Source: Hepsetus odoe (lineage: Eukaryota; Chordata; Actinopteri; Characiformes; Hepsetidae). Taken from it: DNA of 64,000 nt. The position numbers were made by a program, and so were the translations under genes. Position 1 is the first letter of the stretch. Each line of letters opens with the position of its first letter. This document shows positions 1-11,756 of this stretch, in pieces. Location of the stretch: the NCBI GenBank assembly GCA_017165825.1, contig CM029393.1, positions 4,580,468 to 4,644,467 on the forward strand, read 5' to 3'. The notes under the pieces were generated by a model that saw only the letters and a list, made by a program, of their open reading frames with translations, did not search any database and had not been told where the DNA came from.

Positions 1-1600
1 TTAAACTCATTCTGATTCTGAACTGAAATACTGACAAAAGCTGTCACAGAATGATGTGTTCTGCTATAAACGAATGAAAGTTAATTTTACTGGCAGAAAT
101 GCAAAATGTCAACAAAAGTTACTAAACAATGATAAAGCAATCTGAAGCACATGTTGAATTGCTGCAAAAATTCTCCTCAATGAACTTTTAACTACATTGT
201 CAATGTGTAATTGTCTGTTTATCTAAGATCAATGTGACATTGCAAATAAATGTGCCACATTTATCTGCTGGCCACAGTGACCGAGGGAGTAATCCACATT
301 ATTTAAATGAGGGAAGGAATGAATTTTTATTATGGCCTAGCTATCTGTTGCTGATGACTTGTGTTGTTACATAATGGCAAAATGAATATATCCACATAAT
401 TACACACTGCTTTTGTATTCACAGAAATCGGTCATTTGATAATAACAGGTTTGGTTGTGTAACGTGCTCTTTGGACAGGATATCAATAACCTCACACTAG
501 CCCTACTTTTCTTCCCTTCTGAAGTTCTCTTTATTCTTAATGGGTGGGAACACAGATACTTATCTTATTTAAAGCCTCATTCAGTAACTAAACACCCCAA
601 AAGTGCTGAGTCAGCGAAACCATTTTAGAGCTGTTTAAAATCTGAAAAAGATACATATGGGTTCATCAGGGAGTGTATCAGCAAAAACTTAAAACCTTGT
701 TAAAAACTTGTTTAGGGGAGGGCTCCTACAAATTGTTTATCACACAGAAGTTGAGTTAATAATGAAAGCTAGGCTTTTCATGTAAGTCTGTATTTACACT
801 ATAATTAATAATAAGCGCACAGATATATATTGTTACACTAAGAACAACATTTTTTATCACCCAAAAACTCCCCCCACCCCCCCAAAAAAAAGAAGAAGAA
901 AAAACTCTTTAACCTGAAACGGAACATACGGTAAAAGTATTTCTTATTATCAGAGCATTTCTGCTGGCTTATTCACTGTGATGAGTTTATACAATTGAAA
1001 GTAATGGTGTAATCAAGTAAAAACAGTAAAAATGGAAACACAATGCTGTGCTCTGGTAAAATATTACATTTATTGTAAGATTACCATTTTAGCCCGGTAA
1101 CATAGACACCAGTAACCTGATAACATACCTACTAGCTGGGAACAGGTGTTTCTGATATTTTGACCAGGTTTAAAAAAAGAGTAAGCAGTGACTAGTTCCT
1201 TACAGCTCTGATGAATCTGCAAATGTATAACTTTTTGATAAATAATGTTTTTTAAGTGCTCTAAAAACACAACTTTAGGATTTTCTTTTGTTTTCATTGA
1301 TGTAAAAAACTATATTGATTCTGATTTAAAAAATAGTATAGTACCAAATAAAACTGAATAAACATATACACGTAACATAAACATATACACTTTTTCAGAT
1401 GATCTTGTCATTTACTGAATAAAACTCAGTAACTGTAAAAAGTGATTGTGAAGTGGTTTCTGTCATTGCTGTGGAGAGTTTTGGCTCCTCTCACTACAAA
1501 ATTGCTTTAAATAATATGGTTTAAAGGAGGGTTTTAGCCCAACCTTTATTCATTTTTTGTGGAAATTTCAGGTTGTGTTGCTACTGTACTGTTGTGTTGC
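1..1600. other. AT-rich intergenic DNA, nothing recognised
   Basis: No exon, RNA or transposon signature was found. The only structured piece is a C-run followed by an A-run and AAG units at about 870-902. The ORF at 1070-1297 is short and without family resemblance. Confidence 0.6.
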
Positions 1601-1646
1601 TAATTGCTTCTGTTCTAAAACAATTGTTTTAGAACAGAAGCAATTA
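1601..1646. repeat. Perfect 46-bp palindrome
   Basis: The sequence reads identically on both strands from TAATTGCTTCTG to CAGAAGCAATTA. The centre is AATT (1622-1625) and there is no spacer. It lies 25 bp left of the solo LTR's target duplication and is followed by an A-run. It is not part of any element I can name and could extrude as a cruciform. Confidence 0.97.
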
Positions 1647-1675
1647 TGTGAAAAAAAAAAAATAGTGGACATCAT

Positions 1676-1929
1676 TGTAACACAATGGGTGATGATGGGT
1701 GTTGTGGGTTGGACATAAGCACGTAGCCGGGAGTCTCATATTTTACTTTATTAATCATACTGAACATAACAAAACACAGAGAACTAAGGCACCACTGTTA
1801 CCACGAACCCGTGTGAATGACTGACACTCTGCTCTGACTCATTGGGGCTTATAAAGCCAGACCCCAATGAAGCACACCTGTGCCCTCATGAGCATCATCA
1901 GTCAGAGCAGAGCACTGTCTACCGTGACA
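1676..1929 (-). mobile_element. Solo LTR with ATCAT target duplication
   Basis: Read on the minus strand the element begins TGTCACGGTAG and ends TGTTACA, giving TG...CA ends. The pentamer ATCAT flanks it exactly at 1671-1675 and 1930-1934. An AATAAA lies inside on the same strand (TTTATT at about 1746-1751 on plus), as expected in the R region of an LTR. The 254-bp length suits a short Ty3/gypsy-type LTR. No internal gene or second LTR is adjacent. A related copy lies at 32168-32402. Confidence 0.78.
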
Positions 1930-2189
1930 ATCATAAGCAAATATGTTTTCACAGCACTGTGTTTAAAGAAATTGTAATTTGTCATGTACCATAAGAGTAA
2001 CTTCTCGTTTTGCGCTAGGATAGTGTGTAATGTTTTAGATCATGGATTCTCAAAGTTTTGTCTTCAGGAATGAAGGTGCAATGTTTTTGGTGAGCTTCAG
2101 GGTGTTGATATAGAAAATTGGAAAGTTTAGGGAGTCTTATTCCCTTTCTTTTCTTTTGCTATGTTTAGATGAGCAAATATTAAACTTTT

Positions 2190-4700
2190 TAGAGAACTTC
2201 TTCCTTTTCTTCCAGCTGTTCATGTGTCCATTTATGTTTCCATACCATTTATGGGTCACCATAGCGGAGCTTCCGTTTCCATTTCTTCCTGTCCTCTGCA
2301 CCTTCCGCATTCAAACCAACCACCTGCATGTCCTATCTCACCAAATCCATAAACCTCCTTTTTGGTCTTCCTCTTTTTTCTTTCCTCCAACATCCTTCTC
2401 TCAATATAATCCTCATCTCTCCTCTGGACATGTCCAAACCAATGCAAATTGCTTCTCTAACCTTGTCTCCAAAATGTCTAACTTGTGCTGTCCCTCTAAT
2501 ATCCTCATTTCTAATCCTTTCCATCTTCGTCACTCCCAGTGAAAATCTCAGCATCTTTAACTCTGTCACCTCCAGTTCTGCCTTTTGTCTTTTCATCAGT
2601 GCCACCATCACAAACCCATATAACATAGCTGGTCTCACTATCATTCTGTAAACCTTCCCTTTTATTCTCAGTGGTACTTGTCTGTCACTCCTCAGATCAC
2701 AGATCACTCTTCTCCACCCATTCTGGGAGTAGAGTAGATTCTGGGAGTACCTGCCTGCAATCTCTTACCAAGTGTTTAATTTCCTTTACCTTTGCCACCT
2801 CTACTCCCAGCATCCTAACCATTACATTGTTCTCCCTGTCATTCAAACTCACTTTCATTCCGCTCCTTTCTAAAACATTTCTCCATGTCTCCAGGTTCTC
2901 CTCAAGCTGCTCCCTACTCTCACTACAGATCACAATATCATCGGCAAACATCATAGTCCATGGGGACTCCTGTCTAAACTCGTTCATCAACCTGTCCATT
3001 GCTATGGCAAAGAGGAAAGTACCATGGCAAACAAGAATAATTCCACTTTTACTTTAAATGCATCAATCACTACTACTGCAGACCTCATCTCTGTCATACC
3101 GCCCTCATACATATCCTGTACCACGCTGACATACTTTTCTGCCACTCCTGACTTCCTCATGCAAAACCACAACTCCTCTCTAGGCACCCTGTCATATGCT
3201 TTCTCCAAGTCCACAAAGCAACTCCTTATGACCTTCTCTGTACTTCTCCATCAACATCAGCAAATATTGCATCTGTAGTGCAATAATCTTCTCTGAAAGA
3301 AACCATACTGCTGTTCACTAATCATCACTTCTTTTCTTAACCTTGCTTCTACTACTATTTTCTATAACTTCATGCTGTGGCTGGTTAGCTTTATCCCTCT
3401 ATAGTTACTACAGCTCTGTGCATCACCCTTCTTCTTGAAAATTTATTCCAGTACACTTTGTCTCCACTCATCAGGTATCCTCTCACTTTCCAAAATTGTG
3501 TTATACAGTCTGGTGAGAAACTCAACTGTCATCACTCCTGAACACCTCAATGCTTCCACAAGTATCTAATTTCGACCAACAGCCTTTCCATTCTTCAACC
3601 TCTTCATCTATGCCCTTACTTCCATCTTGCTTATTTGCTGCAATTCCTGGTTCAATATCTGCACATCATCTAATCTTCTCTCTCTATCATTCTCTTCAAT
3701 CATCAGCCTCTCAAAGTATTCCTTCCATCTCCTCAACACGCTCACTTGTGAGTCAATTTCTAGCCTATATTGCCCTAACCTGCTGCTCATCTTTCCCAGC
3801 TTTTTCTCTCTGGCGAATCACCATAGGTCATTTTATCCCTTCATACTTTACAAACTCTAATACAGTTCACCAAACACCTTGTCTTTAGCTTTCACCAGTG
3901 CTTTCTTTGCCCTGCACTTCATGTCCTTGTACCTCTGTCTACTTTCTTAATTTATTTAGCCATCCCATTTCTTTTTCACCTGCATCTTCTTCTGTATACA
4001 CTCCTTGACTTCGTTTCCACCACTAGGTTTCTTTATCCACCTCATCCATCTGTCCAGATGTCACACCAAGCACTTTCTAGCTGTTTCCCTTACCACTTTT
4101 ACAGTAGTTGCCCAGCAATCTGGCAATTCATCGCTACTTCCCAGTGCCCATATTAACTCTTCATTCTTCAGCTTCCACCATTTGATCCTTGACTCTGACC
4201 TCACTTTCCTCCTCTTCGTGACCTCCAAGGTCATCTTACAGAACACAATCCCATGATTAGCTACGCTCTCTACATTGCAGTCTCCAATCTCCTTCAGACT
4301 GACTCTGCTGCAAAGGATATAAGCCACCTGTGAGCATCTTCCTCCACTCTTATGTCACCCTGTGCTCCTCCCGCTTCTTAAAATAAGTATTAACTACAGC
4401 CATTTCAATCCTTTTAGCAAAATCTACTACTATCTGACCTTCAGCATTCCTCTCCTTGACACCAAACCTACCCATCACCTCCTCATCACATTATTTTTTA
4501 CCAACATGTCCATTAATGTCTGTACAAGTCAGCACTCTCTGCTGGATGCACTCTCTATCACTTCATCTAACTCACTCCAAAATTCTTCTTTCTTCTCCAC
4601 CAACTTCCCTCACTTCTACTCTTCTCCACTTCCATCTCTTCTCCTGCCCCCAGACATGCCTAAACCTTTTGCAAAACAAAAACAATATAGTATCTTTTTC
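2190..4700 (-). pseudogene. Decayed non-LTR retrotransposon (LINE) with endonuclease and reverse-transcriptase remnants
   Basis: On the minus strand, broken frames run in the order expected of a LINE ORF2. The endonuclease end comes first (about 4700-4060; FGVKERN, NTYFKKREEHRVT). A reverse-transcriptase palm follows with MDLEKAYDRVPREELW (about 3214-3170), then FADDIVICS (about 2960-2935), the catalytic F-A-D-D motif. The C-terminal block has VRPAMLYG (about 2640) and HWFGHVQRRDEDYI (about 2447-2400). Many stops and frameshifts separate these pieces, so the copy is dead. The clade could be RTE-like or L2-like; I cannot decide. Long ORFs on the plus strand here are its shadows. Confidence 0.88.
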
Positions 4701-4739
4701 CATGTTGGATATAAGCTAACTGTATTTAAATGATCTAAC

Positions 4740-5475
4740 AACACTTTAACTGGAGTGTTTTAAGCCATGTTTAAACTCAGCTAACCTGGGCTAAAGCACA
4801 CCCATTGCATCGTAGACAGATTGGCCATTACGGATGCTCAGAGTTAATGATTTTCCTCCACTTTTTCCAACCAGGAAGAGACGTGGTGAGAGGAGACAAA
4901 ACAGATCACCTCATGGCAATGGCTTCAGGATGGCCGCTCTCCCTGGCAACGTACGGGAAACTTCTGCCAGCTCTATCCTCCACACTTGTTTTCGCTCCTT
5001 CAGAAGAATGCAGGGTTGGATATGGACAGTGTGTGAGCCCCTCTGAATAGCTTTCTGCCACCCTTAGCAGCCCCTTTAGATGCAGAAGAGGCCCACAGGA
5101 ACAAACATAGCTGCCACAACTCTTTGTGTTTTCTTCTATTGGCTCACCTTTCATTGCACAACATCTTGCCAAAATGATAAGTGTTGCATAAAAGATGTCT
5201 CAGATCATGAGGGGTGGGATTTATTTGACTCCTTCATCACAAAAGTGAGCAGTAAACCGAAATAAACAACAAGAGTGTTCATTATCAGGGATAACATCAT
5301 GGCTATGATTATGACCAAAATACAGCCATGATGTTTTGTGAAGTCACACAACCTGAAGAGTGCTGTTTCCATTATAATAATTGTTGCAAAAAAACAGCGC
5401 AACTACACATCAAGAAGTTTTTATGACACTGAATTTTATTTTATAGAACATATAAAATATATATATCTATATATA
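4740..5475. other. Unclassified sequence right of the LINE
   Basis: About 735 bp with several short overlapping ORFs on both strands (4805-5050, 4834-5046, 4906-5172). The overlap in different frames argues against coding. The part near 4900-5060 is GC-richer than its surroundings and might be an old unnamed repeat. An AT microsatellite begins at about 5450. Confidence 0.45.
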
Positions 5476-5477
5476 TA

Positions 5478-5845
5478 TACAGTACTGTGCAAAAGTTTTA
5501 GGCAGGTGTGAAAAAATGCTGTAAACAAAGAATGCTTTCAGAAATAGAAATAATTGTTTACTTTTATCCATTTACAAAATGCAAAGTGAGCAAACAAAAG
5601 AAAAATCTAAATCAAATCAATATTTGGTGTTACTACCTTTTGCCTTCAAACCAGCATCAATTTTTCTAGGTACACTTGCAAGCAGTCAGGGATTTTGTAG
5701 GATTATAGTCGGTGTATGATCAACCAATTTTACCAAACAGGTGCTGATGATCATCAATGTCACACGTAGGCTGAAACACAGTCATGTTTGGAACAACCTA
5801 CCAGCCGAGTTCCTTCAAAAACTGTGTGAAATGTATATATAATTT
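5478..5845. mobile_element. Internally deleted Tc1-like element
   Basis: The left terminus ACAGTACTGTGCAAAAGTTT and the following TTAGGCAGGTGTG are the hallmark end of a widespread fish Tc1 family. The segment AATATTTGGTGTTACTACC belongs to the same family. The right part contains CGAGTTCCTTCAAAAACTGTG, which in intact relatives occurs in the opposite orientation. The copy is therefore deleted and partly inverted, and no transposase frame remains. Confidence 0.72.
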
Positions 5846-5849
5846 TATA

Positions 5850-6885
5850 ATAAATGTTCATAACACAAGATTCAAACAGTGTAAAACTACAGATGATCTA
5901 CAAAAATAATTTACTAAAGCATCCATAATTTTATACTGACTACCACCCACTAGCAGGCACCACAATTAAAATCAGTCTTAAAGCACATGAGGACATAATT
6001 ACATATTATACAGTGGCCTATCCATATCAAATGATTAATTATTCCCTGCTTGTAATGAAACATTGCTTATGTAATATAGTGAGTTGCTGTATATACCATG
6101 GATCTGAAAAACCTAAAAAAACAAAAAAACAAAAGCCTAAAAAATTTCCTTCTGATCCATTTTTATTGTGTTATAACAATTTTATATTGATATAAATTGC
6201 TTTAAGAGTCATACTGAATAATGTTTGAAGTTAAGGAATTTATAATGATTTATATGCAAATACAAACCGTTTCAGTAAATTTCAATATTAATGAAAAAAG
6301 TAAATTACTCACTAAACAGAATAACAAAAGAGTAAAAAATAATGAAATAACTGGACTGCTACCATGGTATGCAATTTGGACTGTTGGACCAATCCTGTGG
6401 CCTGCAGGAGTCCTGTATTTACACTTGGCTAAACTAGACTAGAGTACAGCACATTCTTCTTGCTTAACCAAGTCATGACTCTAATCTCTAATCATGACCT
6501 CCTGAACTTCAAAGTGAGCAATAGGGGCACAAACACGAAACTTCTGACAACTGCATGCTGGGTTACTTCTTATTGCTTATATTATAACTTTTCCTGTGGC
6601 CAAACTCAAACCTATTTGGGCTCAGTGTGATGATAGCCAGAATTGGTGGTCATTGTTCTCCTCCAATCAAGTTAAGCTGTATAATGGCAGCTTGGAAAGT
6701 TGTGGTAACAATTTATGTGACAATTTTGACAATATTCAGTTGGCTTTTTGTTATGTTTTTGGCAATGGCATTAGACAAGTTTTTGGCTGCAAATGCAGTC
6801 TATGTGGGTCCCCTTCACAAACCCCTTTTAATGTAATACCCTTTGATTATATAAATGAAAAATGTAAACAGTAAATATATCGAGC
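5850..6885. other. AT-rich intergenic DNA, nothing recognised
   Basis: Contains several ORFs of 60-92 codons (6013-6195, 6221-6442, 6596-6874) without splice context or known domains. No repeat family was identified with confidence. Confidence 0.5.
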
Positions 6886-7465
6886 AGCCGTGACCTTAAA
6901 ACCACTGAAAAGTGAATAATATGATCTTTTCATATAATGGCATCGTTCAAGGGATGCAGTATATTAGACAGCCTGTGAACAGTCAGTTCTTGACGTTAAC
7001 ATGTTGGAAGCAGAAAAAAATTGCATGTGTAAGGATCAGAGTGCCACTGACAAGGACCAAATTGTCATGTATAGACTATGGGTAGGGTGGTAGGGTGATG
7101 CGAGTAGGCTGTGATAAGTACCTAGACACCCGATCTCCCAAGCGAATGCAGCACAAACTGCTGGAAAAAGTTAACGAAGGTATGACTGAAATGTTTAAGA
7201 GCATACAGTGCATTGCATCTTGCTGCTTTTGCTATTTAAATTGCCCAGGCTGACCCCTGTCCTCTGCTGAAAGCTCCAGTGGAGCTTGAGAATTCGTATG
7301 AGCATGAGAATTTTAATGTAGACTTGGATAACACATTCCACCTACCTAAACACTGTTGCAGACCAAGCACATCCCAATGTCAATGCTATTCCTCCAAAGG
7401 TTGATGTTGATGAGTAGTTTTGTCAGCATGAAGAGGACCTGCACAATGCAAAACAAGTGGTGATC
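6885..7465 (+). pseudogene. Tc1/mariner transposase remnant
   Basis: Ordered fragments resemble one fish Tc1/mariner family that I recognise. They are ACCTTAAAACCACTGAAAAG near the 5' end, AACAGTCAGTTCTTGACG, AAGGACCAAATTGTCATG (N-terminal helix-turn-helix coding part), GGCTGACCCCTGTCC, and CACCTACCTAAACACTGTTG in the DDE domain. Large deletions separate them, and the C-terminal third and right terminal repeat are missing. No ORF survives. Confidence 0.68.
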
Positions 7466-8535
7466 AGTGTAGCTATGTAAATCTAAAAAAATCATTTTAA
7501 AAGTTTCTTTGTTCACCTTTTTCCAAATCAAGCACTTTTGAACCTTTGAAAGCCTATGCATTGTTTTTTTATTGTGCAGTTAAATCATTTATTTTTTTGT
7601 CTTGGCTTTTTAAAAAAAAAAGAGTCATTTGATTATCAAAATCATCGGTAGACTTTTTTATTAGTTCTATAATCAGCAGTTACAGTCAAATCTAAAACTT
7701 TAAATAGGTTTGGTGGATATAATCCCTTTAGGTGTTCAGCTGGGTGAACTTCTGGGAGTTCATTTAAGTGTTAGATCTGATAAACTGATTGCACAATTTA
7801 AACTGACACTTTTTAGAGGAGTTCTTTTTTTTCATCTGACTACTGACTCATAATGGCCTAAAACTTTAAATTGTGCCATGGTGGTGCTCTTAGCTTCATA
7901 TCTCTAAACAGCCTTGCTAAACTTTTACCCCGTTGCCCCCCGCCAGCAGTAAGCAGCCGCACACTTTGTCAAGAGCTGTTTAGAGATTACATTCAGAACA
8001 AGCACCACACATTACTTAGCCTGCTTAATGTGGAAAAATCTCTAGCAAGGATAGGAATACAGTATGAGAGCTATTCCCAATGGCAGACCACCATCGAGGG
8101 CAATGATCCACTTTGCATAGGAGGTCACCCAGCGTCCAAAGCTTAGGGACATCACATGACCAGTTAAGTACCCAAGTGGAAGAAGCCAGGAGGCACCTTG
8201 CATAGGAAGGCTTGGTTACAGAATAGCCCACTTGATGGCTAGCATTAACCACATCTTAAAAAAGGCACTTTAACCCTAGACTCTTGCCTTGAATGCCCCC
8301 AAGGATCTGAGCTTTTCCAGGCTAGCTTCTGGAAAGTTGGTGCAGCAAGCAACATATGTGCAAATGAGTTTGCATGCAATGAGCCTGCTTTGTTAGTTAA
8401 GCTTTGGTAACAGGTGACGAGATATGCTTTTGAATACACTATTTGTGTTGGGAGATCCCTTATAAAAGTATATATATAATGCAGTTGTTGCTGCACAGGT
8501 GCTTTGGTATACAGAGTTTATCTCCTTGCCAATAG
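7465..8535. other. Intergenic DNA, nothing recognised
   Basis: No coding or RNA feature can be supported. The ORFs at 7871-8146, 8025-8252 and 8245-8496 lie on both strands and have no family features. The T/A-run at 7563-7621 is low complexity. Confidence 0.5.
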
Positions 8536-8539
8536 AATT

Positions 8540-8770
8540 AAATTCTCTGAAGAAGTCATACTTGTGCCTGAGATTGTCGGGTAGAATCTTGTAAAGTACT
8601 GGCCTTTGGAACAGAAGAACGTCCTTCTCTGGAGTGATGGAGCTTCATCCAATACTTTTGGCATGAGTTGAAATGGTGTTTTGAAACTAAGAGCCTACAT
8701 CAGTATCTGATTTCACAAATGCTCTTTTAGCTGAATACAATGAAATCCTCACAGCAACGTTCCACCATCA
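8540..8770 (+). pseudogene. Tc1-like transposase 3' remnant
   Basis: Blocks such as GGAGTGATGGAGCTTCATCC, TTTTGGCATGAGTTGAAATG, CATCAGTATCTGATTTCAC and CACAGCAACGTTCCACCATC match, in order, the end of the DDE domain of a common fish Tc1 family. The copy has frameshifts, lacks the 5' half and shows no clear terminal repeat. Confidence 0.6.
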
Positions 8771-8984
8771 AGCATGCATAGAGTAGAATTATGTATACTC
8801 ACCTGCTCTGATTCAGTATAATATGGTATGGTCTGGTGTTGAATTTTCATGGCAGAGAATTCTTAATTCAGATTTATTTTCATTTGTGGTGATAGAAACT
8901 GGGAATTGCCATGACTACAGTTTACAATTTAGAATACTCAGTACTTCTACACACATTCTGACTTTTGAAGTACTGTCGAAAATA

Positions 8985-9140
8985 AAAAATGGCAAGGCTA
9001 AAAAGGGGGTTTATGGATGGGGTGAAAGGGGACATGCAGCTGGTAGGTGTGAAAGAGGAAGATGCAGAGGATAGGAAGAAATGGAAAAAGATGATGAGAT
9101 TGTGGTGACCCCTATCAGGAACAACAAAAGTAGAGGAAGA
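8985..9140 (+). repeat. LINE 3' fragment
   Basis: Encodes, with gaps, the same C-terminal block as the 2.2-4.7 kb LINE (GVYGWGERGHAAGRCERGRC), followed by the tail GTGGTGACCCCTATCAGG and AGAAGAAGAAATTG. It is a 5'-truncated, opposite-strand copy of that family. Confidence 0.75.
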
Positions 9141-9144
9141 AGAA

Positions 9145-10850
9145 ATTGATGATAAAAACTATGTGTTTTAAGGTACTATTTTGATTTAAATTTTTTTCCT
9201 GCATGTTCCTCTTCATCATGAATATAATAGTGTTAGAAACACAAAATGACAAAAAAGACCTTGTGTTTGAATTGTAAACCGGCATTTGTAACATAACTTT
9301 CTGTGATTTCCAGTTTCTCTCGCCACCCATTTGAACAATTCTGACTGTTATCCCTTTAGCTTTGAATTGCTTTGATTTACCTCGCAATCCTTATTCATTC
9401 TTAATTCACTTTACCAGTTCATTCTTTCCTTTTGCCCAGGAGTAAATAACACAGCCTGTAGTGTTGGATGTAGAAGCAGTAGAAATGTTTCATTCTCAGA
9501 TATAGATTTTTTTTAGTGATTTGATGAGTGTGTGCATCCCCTCGCATTTTATCTTGCCAGTAAGCCAGCTTTGAATATAATAAAATCTCATGGGTGGCAA
9601 AAACAAATAAGCTATAGTGTTGCCTAGATGTTTCAAAAGTCCCCTATCCATTTAGCTTAACCATTATTTGCGGGGAATTTTCTGTGAGTCCTTAGATGAC
9701 TGCGCAGAAATCAATAAAGCCACAGGACTTAACAAGGCAAAAACATTACTTTTCTTCTGATTTACGACTGATTTCACAGCCAACATCCTTCACCACACAG
9801 ACCTAAAATTACATTCATTCCTGTTGGTTGTCTGAGGCCTTCTAACTGTGTAGTTTTGTATCTGACTGCCTCCAAGAGTTATGAAAATCCAATTTACCCA
9901 CATATGAAAATGCATTTCTTGTAGTACTGAGAAAAAAATACATAGTTTCCAAAAAAATAATTATTTTTTGATGTCAAGTCAAACAGTTCATTTACATATA
10001 TTTACCTATTCATGGTATTGTTATAAGGAGTGTTTCAGTCCGGACTGCTTTTTGAATAAGACAAAATACAGAGCAGCCAAACAGATCAGAACTTGTTTAA
10101 TTCTGGGGGATAAAGATAGTTTAATAAAATAATTATATAGAAATTAATTATGACTTTTTTCCAGCACATACAACCTAACAAGTGTCATAAGTGAACCTCT
10201 TATAGAATACTGGAAGAAGGTAAGGCCTTAAGTTGTCCCATTTAGCAGTGACAGTAAACTGATTATTTTCTTTTTCTTTCTTTCTTTCTTTCATTTATTA
10301 GGCAATCTTAAGAGCTTTATTTCCAGACAAACTGTTGGCTAGGCATTTTTAAATGCTGGCTTCATGAAGGCTTGTATTTCCCAAAAGTGATTTAAAAAAT
10401 CTGCTTAAACCTGAAATCTGCTAATGTTACAGTTAATTTCTGGTAAATCTCCCAAAGACATACCCTTATAATGCTGTAGCTTGATCGTAATTATGTGCCA
10501 GTAATTGAAGGTTTTGATTAATGGTGTTTTTAAGTTCAGCTGTTAGTCAAACACAGATGTCCAGGTAATAAATCTGCTATTGCTAGACAGTTCTATCTGA
10601 TCTCACCTTGACTGCAGTGGCCTACAGTCTCCACTGTGAAAAAAACTTTAAGCATTCATTGCCTGTGCCATTCCCATCTGGAATTGGCTAGTTAATGTTC
10701 CCGGACTGACCACTGTATTTTGTGGCTGGAAAGGATGTGATCTGTCTCTGTTGCTCATTGAGTGAGTATCTGGGTTTAAATTAGTGGTTAAGGGCACTAA
10801 GGTAAAAATAGACACTGACCAGTGATTTTGTCTATAAAGCTAATCACTTC
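9145..10850. other. Intergenic DNA, nothing recognised
   Basis: AT-rich sequence without supportable exons. A (TTTC)n run lies at about 10270-10292. The ORF at 9115-9387 overlaps the LINE tail and has no family features. Confidence 0.5.
10270..10292. repeat. (TTTC)n microsatellite
   Basis: Short tetranucleotide run of about five to six units. Confidence 0.85.
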
Positions 10851-10852
10851 TT

Positions 10853-10902
10853 TCCCTAGTGGTCTGGTGTCGAGGATCTAGTGTTCGATTCCCAATCAGG
10901 GA
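10853..10902 (+). pseudogene. Retroposed tRNA-Glu-like fragment
   Basis: The 5' part TCCCTAGTGGTCTGGTG resembles the acceptor and D-arm of tRNA-Glu. The 3' part GTTCGATTCCCAATCAGGGA resembles its T-arm and acceptor. The 5' TCCCT and 3' AGGGA can pair. About 20 nt covering the anticodon arm are missing, so it cannot be a working tRNA. An A-rich run follows at once (10903-10912), suggesting retroposition. It could equally be the head of a SINE. Confidence 0.6.
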
Positions 10903-11174
10903 AGAAAAAAAAAGGAATTTCATTAATTTTATAAATTAAAATGACATGAAAAGCAACTTCTCTTGATTCGTAATTCTAGCTGAAATTACAATCGAATGAA
11001 GAAACTGTTGTACTTTCCTATAAGAAAAAAAAAACTGAAAAACACAATTTTGGAACATATTTTGGGATTTTTGTTGATTAGTTTGAATCACAGATTTGAA
11101 ATAAATAATAATTTTAATATATAAAATATGAAGTCAAGAATTGAATATACCCTATACTTTAGGTAATGAAGTGA

Positions 11175-11500
11175 CTTGCAATGTTGCCTAACAGCGAGAA
11201 GGTGCTTGGTTCGATTCCCAGGTGGGACACCCTGGATCTCTTTTGTGGAGAGTTTGCATGTTCTCCCTATACCTGTATCGGTTTCTTCCTGGTGCTCCAC
11301 CATTTCGTTGCACAGTCCAAAGACATACGTGAAAGGTAATTAAACTAAATTGGCCCCTGGGCGTTTGGGTGTCTGACCTGTGATGGACTGGCAGTCTGTC
11401 CAGGGTGCTCCTCTGCCTTTTGGCCTGGAATTGGTTTCAGCACTACCATGGCTCTACTCAGGATAACCAGTTGGGAGAATGAATTTGTCAAGTGTAGCTC
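11175..11500 (+). repeat. tRNA-derived SINE with LINE-like tail (family C)
   Basis: A tRNA-like head with B-box GGTTCGATTCCCAGGTGGG is followed by the conserved fish core GGAGAGTTTGCATGTTCTCC and CACAGTCCAAAGACATACG-type sequence. The tail is GATGGACTGGCAGTCTGTCC and CTCAGGATAACCAG. This layout (tRNA head, central core, LINE-derived tail) suits V-SINE-type elements. The copy is diverged. The ORFs at 11088-11303 and 11345-11596 are artefacts of it. Confidence 0.75.
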
Positions 11501-11591
11501 AAAATTGAAAAAGTGATTGATTTTTGTCATTGTGAAACATGACACTGCACACAGCGAACCCCGACGAAATTCAACCTCTGCTTTTTCTCCA

Positions 11592-11755
11592 TACATACTG
11601 TGAAGCAGGGGGCAGCTATTTAAAGTGCCCAGGGAGCAATGACGGGGATGGCGCCTTGCTCAGTGGTACCTCAGGGCAACCTTCTGGTCTGAAATTCGAT
11701 CCCATGACCTTCTGATCCTGGGCCTTGTCCATTACCACTAGACCCTGCTGCCCCA
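11592..11755 (-). repeat. tRNA-derived SINE (family A), copy 3
   Basis: Read on the minus strand, the head contains GGCAGCAGGGTCTAGTGG and B-box-like GGGATCGAATTTCAG. The body has TGAGCAAGGCGCCATCCCC and CTGCCCCCTGCTTCACAG. It matches the SINEs at 15768 and 20546 but is more diverged. Its head end abuts the LINE tail that starts at about 11757. Confidence 0.82.
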
Positions 11756-11756
11756 G

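Noticed and set aside
2156..4733. Series of plus-strand ORFs of 77-128 codons
   Set aside because: They are antisense shadows of the minus-strand LINE. The reverse-transcriptase motifs are on the other strand.
10853..10902. Functional tRNA gene
   Set aside because: The anticodon arm is missing, so no cloverleaf can form.
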